DNA of 64,000 nucleotides from NCBI RefSeq assembly GCF_000952855.1, contig NZ_JSVU01000004.1:310001-374000 (forward strand), given 5' to 3'. Below are positions 59,119 to 64,000 of the stretch, piece by piece (the first letter of the stretch is position 1; each line of letters opens with the position of its first letter). Origin of the DNA: Aequorivita vladivostokensis (lineage in GTDB: Bacteria; Bacteroidota; Bacteroidia; Flavobacteriales; Flavobacteriaceae). The notes under the pieces were generated by a model that saw only the letters and a program-made list of their open reading frames with translations, was not told where the DNA came from and ran no database searches. The position numbers and the translations under genes are program-made.

Positions 59119-61053
59119 TTATTCCTTCACAACCGTTTTATTGATTGTTCCTTCGGAAGTTTCAATCTGAAAGAACAGGATTCCGTTTGAAAATTTCGAA
59201 ATATCTATTCTTTCTGAAAACTTTTCAGCAAACAACAATTGTCCCAAGGCATTGTAAATATTGATTTCCTCGACATTAATTGCGGCTGGTTTCACCAGAT
59301 TAATCATTCCCGAAGTTGGATTTGGATAAAGAACAAATTGTTGGTCCAGTGCAAAACTCTCTGTTCCCAAAACCACATTGTTGTTGCGGGAAATTAAATG
59401 ATAGTCGGGGTCAAATTGAACACTTTGCACCGTAAAACCGACAATAGGTTGAAAAAATTGATTGTTTTGGGTGTTGTCCAACACTATGTCCAAGGTCTCT
59501 CCCTGGGTGCCAATAATGCGTAAGGGTACGGGCGCCTCAAAAAATGAAACGGAAGGGTGGCTCTGGGTCTGCGATATTTCCACGTTAATATTAGATTGTC
59601 CGCCGGCTTGGTTCCACGTGATAGTATAGCGAGGGTAGCCTTCGCCGTAAATCCAGTCGTTAAAAAATTCCGAAAGGTCTTCGCCTCCCGCAGCGACCTC
59701 CATATTTCGGATGAGGTCTGGCGTTTTGGCATAGCCATAAGATAAGGCCGGGTCTGCCAAATAATTCTTCAAACCTTGAAAGAAGACCGCATCGCCCAGT
59801 TTCTTGCGAAGCATATGCAGCACCATGGAACCTTTGTTATAACTAAGCCTGCTGCTGAAAATTCGATTCACCGAAGTTGTATCCTGCGCCGGAACATACA
59901 CAGACCCATCGGGGTAGTCCGTGATGGAAGCTATTTTATCCTGCCGCCAAGATCTAAAATCGGAGGCGCCATCAAAATCCTCCACTACCAGTCCCGAGAG
60001 ATAGGTAGCGAAACCTTCATTAAGCCAAATGTCTTGCCAGCTACCGCAGGTAACTTTATCGCCAAACCATTGATGCGCGAGTTCGTGCGCGATTAACCCA
60101 CGGCCCAGACTGCCCATAAAGGAAACTGTAGTATGTTCCATGCCCCCGCCCCAGCCAAACTGCGCGTGCCCATATTTTTCATTAGCATAGGGGTAGGGCT
60201 CAAAAAGATTGGTAAACAGGTTCATAATATCCACGGTTACTGGCGTGCGGGATTGTGCGTATGAAAGGTCTTCGGGATAGATATAGTTAACAATTTCAAA
60301 GGGATTTCCATTGTTGTCAACCGTATGCGAATAAACCGTATAGTTGGTTACGGCAATGGCAATCAGGTATGCCGGGATAGGGTATTGATGTCTGTAATGG
60401 GTAGTCTTGTTATTTCCGTTGATGGTCTGTCCCATTTCCAGACCGTTGGCCACGGCAATATATTCTTCATTGGAAGGATTGAAACGGGGTGTGGTAATAT
60501 AGACATCTATCATATCAATCTTATCGTTCAAATCCTGTTTGCAGGGCCACCAAGCCTTTGCCCCGAAAGGTTCCGAAAGGGTCCACATTACAGGATCGCC
60601 ATTGTGGGTGTCCGTTTCAAAAGAACCAAAACCCGAGCTAACAGGATTTCCGGAATAACTTACCGATAGCGAATCCAGAACTCCCTGCGCCTGTATCTGT
60701 GGAAGGGTGATTACAACCTCATCATCGTTGTTTTGGGTAAAGCTGAGCGGCGTACCGCGCTGCGTAACCTGCGATACGGTCATGTTGTCCACAAGTTCAA
60801 AGGTTATGGTGTTCATGTTTTCCTTTGCCTCAAAATAAGAAGTCACTTTCCCTGTAATAAAGGCCTGTGATGGGTTTACCGTAAATTCCAATCGGTGGTA
60901 TTTCAAATCGTAATTGCCAGTATTGAGGTTTACCGGTTTGCCAAACCAGCCCGTTGCGGCCGTGGCTTCGGCCTCGCTGACGTCATCTTGAAATTGTTGC
61001 GGATAGGATAAAAAAGAGCTTAGAAATAACAGGGAGAGTATAAGTGTTTTCAT
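59119..61053 (-). CDS. M1-family aminopeptidase with type IX secretion sorting domain
   Basis: This 644-aa protein has a signal peptide (MKTLILSLLFLSSFLSYPQQ), an N-terminal beta domain and a gluzincin catalytic domain with HELAHQWFGD near residue 325, NEGFATYL downstream supplying the third zinc ligand, and a GGGMEHT substrate loop (GAMEN equivalent). The C-terminal 75 residues (FVLYPNPTSGMINL, then INIYNALGQLL and FSNGILFFQIET...KTVVKE) are a type A T9SS sorting domain, so the enzyme is secreted across the outer membrane and probably degrades external peptides. Confidence 0.93.
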   Translation of the reverse strand: MKTLILSLLFLSSFLSYPQQFQDDVSEAEATAATGWFGKPVNLNTGNYDLKYHRLEFTVNPSQAFITGKVTSYFEAKENMNTITFELVDNMTVSQVTQRGTPLSFTQNNDDEVVITLPQIQAQGVLDSLSVSYSGNPVSSGFGSFETDTHNGDPVMWTLSEPFGAKAWWPCKQDLNDKIDMIDVYITTPRFNPSNEEYIAVANGLEMGQTINGNNKTTHYRHQYPIPAYLIAIAVTNYTVYSHTVDNNGNPFEIVNYIYPEDLSYAQSRTPVTVDIMNLFTNLFEPYPYANEKYGHAQFGWGGGMEHTTVSFMGSLGRGLIAHELAHQWFGDKVTCGSWQDIWLNEGFATYLSGLVVEDFDGASDFRSWRQDKIASITDYPDGSVYVPAQDTTSVNRIFSSRLSYNKGSMVLHMLRKKLGDAVFFQGLKNYLADPALSYGYAKTPDLIRNMEVAAGGEDLSEFFNDWIYGEGYPRYTITWNQAGGQSNINVEISQTQSHPSVSFFEAPVPLRIIGTQGETLDIVLDNTQNNQFFQPIVGFTVQSVQFDPDYHLISRNNNVVLGTESFALDQQFVLYPNPTSGMINLVKPAAINVEEINIYNALGQLLFAEKFSERIDISKFSNGILFFQIETSEGTINKTVVKE

Positions 61054-61136
61054 TAGAAATTGATATTAAATTTCAATTCAGGGTAGCCTTGAATTTTTCT
61101 GATGTTAAATGTATTCATTTTGCCACTTTTAGCCCT

Positions 61137-61144
61137 TATTTTTG
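61137..61144 (+). promoter_or_regulatory. Candidate -7 element of the SCO gene
   Basis: TATTTTTG matches TAnnTTTG and lies 39 bp before the ATG at 61184. A TTTG at 61119-61122 could be the -33 element, though its 14-bp spacing is short. Confidence 0.4.
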
Positions 61145-61183
61145 CGGCGAAATATATTTGATTTCAGTCTAAAATTGTACGTC

Positions 61184-61849
61184 ATGCTTACGTTTTTCAG
61201 GAAATATAAATTCTTTGCGGTGGTGTTATTTGTTCTGTCGGCCATAATCATCACAATTATCTATCAACTTATGAAGCCGAAGGAAATGCTGAAAATTTAC
61301 CAGCCAGCGGATGTTTCCGAAGAGCTTGTGGATAGCACCCTTCATTATGTGAAGAAATATCATACCATTGCCGATTTTAGCCTTACCAACCAAAACGGAA
61401 AAACAATCACCCAAGACGATTATAAAGACAAAATCTATGTGGCGGATTTTTTCTTCACTACCTGCCAGACCATCTGCCCAATAATGACGGATCATATGGT
61501 GAAAATTCAGGAAGCTCTTAAAAATGACGATGGGGTTCTGCTGCTTTCACATACGGTTACCCCCGAAATTGATAGCGTGGCGCAACTTAAAAAGTACGCT
61601 CTGGAAAAAGGCGTGAATGATGCCAAATGGAATTTGGTAACCGGAGATAAAAAGGAAATTTACGACTTAGCCCGAAAATCGTATCTCGCGGCAAAGGATG
61701 TGCCCTTTCAGGAAAATGATCTGGTGCACACCGAGAATTTTGTTCTGGTGGATAAAAAGAAGCGCATCCGCGGTTTTTATGACGGGACCGATCCCGAAGC
61801 AATAGAAAAACTACTGGCAGATATTGAAATTTTGAAACAGGAGGATTAA
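61184..61849 (+). CDS. SCO1/SenC-family copper chaperone
   Basis: This 221-aa thioredoxin-fold protein is anchored by one N-terminal transmembrane helix. The copper-binding CQTIC (CxxxC) near residue 97 and the distal histidine in DLVHTENFVLVDKK are present. It delivers copper to the CuA site of cytochrome c oxidase in the periplasm, or acts as a thiol-disulfide reductase for it. The start at 61184 is chosen because the longer frame begins with TTG inside the promoter. Confidence 0.92.
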   Translation: MLTFFRKYKFFAVVLFVLSAIIITIIYQLMKPKEMLKIYQPADVSEELVDSTLHYVKKYHTIADFSLTNQNGKTITQDDYKDKIYVADFFFTTCQTICPIMTDHMVKIQEALKNDDGVLLLSHTVTPEIDSVAQLKKYALEKGVNDAKWNLVTGDKKEIYDLARKSYLAAKDVPFQENDLVHTENFVLVDKKKRIRGFYDGTDPEAIEKLLADIEILKQED

Positions 61850-61921
61850 CTTCTGAAGGCTTAATTCATTTCCACACCTAAAATATCTCAAAAGGTCTTT
61901 TCCCACGTCCTTTTTTTCCTT

Positions 61922-61929
61922 TACTTTTG
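61922..61929 (+). promoter_or_regulatory. Candidate -7 element of feoAB
   Basis: TACTTTTG matches TAnnTTTG and lies 28 bp before the feoA ATG. No convincing -33 element or Fur box could be recognised. Confidence 0.4.
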
Positions 61930-61957
61930 CCTTGTTTAAAATCAATCTAAATAAAAG

Positions 61958-62185
61958 ATGGTCATAACTATCGCTTCCCTTAAAAAAGGGCAACGGGGTA
62001 TTATCAAGGAATTTTCAATAGATGCCGTTCCTTTAAAGCTTTTGGAAATGGGCTGTCTTCCCGGCAATGAGGTCTCCTTGGTCCAAATGGCTCCCTTCAA
62101 CGATCCGCTGTATCTGAATATCAACGGAAGCCATCTGGCCATTCGCAAGGAAACCGCCAGCAAGATTGAAATTGAATTGATATAG
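61958..62185 (+). CDS. feoA: Ferrous iron transport protein FeoA
   Basis: This 75-aa SH3-like protein has the FeoA pattern LKKGQRGIIKEFS, LLEMGCLPGNEVSLVQMAPFNDPLYLNI and LAIRKETASKIEIE. It interacts with FeoB and supports Fe(II) uptake across the inner membrane. It ends 6 bp before feoB, so the two are one operon. Confidence 0.93.
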   Translation: MVITIASLKKGQRGIIKEFSIDAVPLKLLEMGCLPGNEVSLVQMAPFNDPLYLNINGSHLAIRKETASKIEIELI

Positions 62186-62191
62186 ATAGTA

Positions 62192-64000
62192 ATGGCAAAA
62201 CACATTAACGTTGCACTTATTGGAAACCCGAATACCGGAAAAACCTCGGTATTCAATAGGCTTACCGGTTTAAACCAAAAAGTGGGGAACTATCCCGGCA
62301 TTACTGTTGAAAAAAAACAGGGCACCTGCAAGTTCGGTCGCGCTTGCAAGGTACATATACTCGATTTGCCCGGTACCTACAGCCTAAACGCTTCCTCGTT
62401 GGATGAAAATGTGGTTATTGAACTGCTGCTCAACAAAAACGATAAAGACTTTCCCGATGTAGCCGTGGTGGTCGCCGACGTGGAAAACCTAAAGCGAAAC
62501 CTGCTGCTCTTCACGCAAATAAAGGATTTGGGGATACCCACAATTCTCGCCATAAATATGTCTGACCGGATGAAAAGGAAGGCCATAACCTTGGATGTGC
62601 CTTTGCTGGAAGAAAAGTTGCAGACCAAAATTGCACTTATCAGTTCGCGAAAAAATCTTGGTTTTGATTATTTAAAGGAATTGATTGAAAACTACAACCA
62701 ACTCTCCACAAAACCCTGCTTGAATGCCTCGAGCATATCGCCCGAATATTTTGACCGTTTGCGAAAGGCCTTTCCAAACCAGGATCTTTATAAATTATGG
62801 TTGGTAATAACCCAGGACGTCAATTTTGGAAAGCTCGACCGGAATGAACTGAAGGGAGTCGCCTCTTTTCAGACGGAATCGGTGAGCAATTTGAAACGGC
62901 TACAGCAAAAGGAAACCGTGGCCCGCTATCAATTTATAAATGAAACCTTAAAGGAAACCCTTCACATAGACACCGCAAACGCCAAGGATTTACGGAGCCG
63001 CTTAGACCGTGTTTTGACCCATAAGGTTTGGGGTTACGTAATTTTCTTCGGAATACTGCTGCTCATTTTTCAAGCAATTTTTGACTGGAGCGCCTACCCG
63101 ATGGATTTTATTGACAGTACCTTTGCGTCTTTCAGCGAATGGGCCAAAAATACCCTGCCACCGGGCGATTTTACAAATTTAATAGCTGAAGGAATTATTC
63201 CCGGGCTCGGCGGAATCGTCATTTTTATTCCCCAGATTGCGTTTTTATTCCTATTTATTTCCATTTTGGAAGAAACGGGCTATATGAGCCGTGTGGTCTT
63301 TTTGATGGACAGAGTGATGCGGCGTTTTGGACTCAGCGGAAAAAGCGTGGTGCCGTTGGTGGCAGGAACTGCCTGTGCCATTCCCGCAATTATGGCAACC
63401 CGAAATATTGAGAATTGGAAGGAACGGTTGATAACTATTTTGGTGACGCCCTTTACCACCTGTTCGGCGCGCCTGCCAGTTTATTTGATAATTATTGCGT
63501 TGGTAATTCCCGATACCCGAGTTTTGGGAATTTTCAGCCTACAGGGACTTACCCTTATGTTTATGTATATCCTGGGCTTTGGCGCTGCCATATTTTCGGC
63601 CTATTTGCTGGACAAGATTTTGAAAATACGAAGCAAAAGTTTTTTTGTGGTTGAAATGCCCAATTATAAGCTCCCGCTTCCCAAAAATGTGTTTATTACC
63701 GTTGTTGAAAAAACCAAGGCCTTCGTTTTTGGGGCAGGTAAGATTATTCTCGCTATTTCCATTATTCTTTGGGTAATGGCTTCCTATGGCCCCGGACAAT
63801 TTAACCGAGCCGAGGAAATTGTACGTGCCGACTATGCAGGACAGGATGTTTCCGAAGAGGTTATAGAAAGCCATATTGAAAGTTTTAAATTGGAACATTC
63901 CTATATAGGAAGGATAGGCCACGCCATTGAGCCAGCCGTTAGACCTTTGGGATATGATTGGAAAATAGGAATTGCCATTGTAAGCTCTTTTGCCGCGCGG
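62192..64000 (+). CDS. feoB: Ferrous iron transporter FeoB (partial, 3' end cut)
   Basis: The frame is open for 603 codons from ATG at 62192 to the window end. The N-terminal G domain has GNPNTGKTS (G1), DLPGTYSL (G3) and NMSD (G4). A helical spacer follows, then the membrane part with GGIVIFIPQIAFLFLFISILEETGYMSR, the GTACAIPAIMATR gate segment and FTTCSARLPVYLIII with its conserved cysteine. FeoB imports Fe(II) through the inner membrane under G-domain control. About 100 or more C-terminal residues lie outside the window. Confidence 0.95.
   Translation, partial: MAKHINVALIGNPNTGKTSVFNRLTGLNQKVGNYPGITVEKKQGTCKFGRACKVHILDLPGTYSLNASSLDENVVIELLLNKNDKDFPDVAVVVADVENLKRNLLLFTQIKDLGIPTILAINMSDRMKRKAITLDVPLLEEKLQTKIALISSRKNLGFDYLKELIENYNQLSTKPCLNASSISPEYFDRLRKAFPNQDLYKLWLVITQDVNFGKLDRNELKGVASFQTESVSNLKRLQQKETVARYQFINETLKETLHIDTANAKDLRSRLDRVLTHKVWGYVIFFGILLLIFQAIFDWSAYPMDFIDSTFASFSEWAKNTLPPGDFTNLIAEGIIPGLGGIVIFIPQIAFLFLFISILEETGYMSRVVFLMDRVMRRFGLSGKSVVPLVAGTACAIPAIMATRNIENWKERLITILVTPFTTCSARLPVYLIIIALVIPDTRVLGIFSLQGLTLMFMYILGFGAAIFSAYLLDKILKIRSKSFFVVEMPNYKLPLPKNVFITVVEKTKAFVFGAGKIILAISIILWVMASYGPGQFNRAEEIVRADYAGQDVSEEVIESHIESFKLEHSYIGRIGHAIEPAVRPLGYDWKIGIAIVSSFAAR

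Noticed and set aside
1-64000. CRISPR arrays and insertion sequences
   Set aside because: No regularly spaced 25-40 bp direct repeats, no cas genes, and no transposase frames or terminal inverted repeats were found.

Overview
The window looks like a chromosomal segment of a member of the Bacteroidota, most probably the Flavobacteriaceae. The evidence is a type IX secretion C-terminal sorting domain on an M1 peptidase, promoters of the TTG/TAnnTTTG type, near absence of strong Shine-Dalgarno sequences, the ligase / Lhr-type helicase / PdeM repair operon, a Bacteroidota-type tyrosine integrase, and families such as DUF3127 and DUF3871. No species is assigned.

Positions 1-34300 are core chromosome. 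In order they hold a DNA ligase-helicase-PdeM operon, a TspO-like membrane protein, a flavin disulfide-reductase-type enzyme, mfd, an XRE-membrane regulator, yraN with an LD-carboxypeptidase, and metG with a secreted protein and tex. Next come a DMT transporter, a ferredoxin with a U32 protein, a histone-deacetylase-like hydrolase, recQ, a short ssb, a TMEM175-type channel with a 3' frameshift, a CBS protein, M28 and M13 peptidases, two SDR-type enzymes and an SdiA-regulated-type protein. Three core genes (ligase, helicase, metG) appear to carry dispersed palindromic repeats in frame inside the coding sequence.

Positions 34608-36301 hold tRNA-Arg(CCU), a type IB topoisomerase and a disordered spacer with an 11-bp tandem repeat and a degraded tRNA 3' end.

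Positions 36302-55821 are a 19.5-kb integrative element in the 3' half of tRNA-Asn(GUU). It is bounded by 48-bp perfect direct repeats, and paired 11-bp repeats lie just inside both ends. It visibly uses more A+T than its flanks (judged by eye, not computed). On the right it carries integrase, excisionase, a possible replication initiator, a Sak4-like ATPase and a DUF3871 protein; on the left a RadC-type JAB protein and a DUF3127 SSB-like protein. The cargo includes a type III restriction-modification system with a Fic gene between mod and res, a convergent 1074-aa protein with an Mrr-like nuclease signature, and a five-gene operon of mostly unknown proteins (three with membrane segments) facing a divergent XRE regulator. 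These last two are the best candidates for undescribed functions. No relaxase or conjugation gene was seen.

Positions 55963-64000 return to core genes: an ECF-type sigma factor with a TPR/anti-sigma-like membrane protein, rseP, an M1 aminopeptidase, a SCO copper chaperone and feoA-feoB, with feoB cut by the window end.
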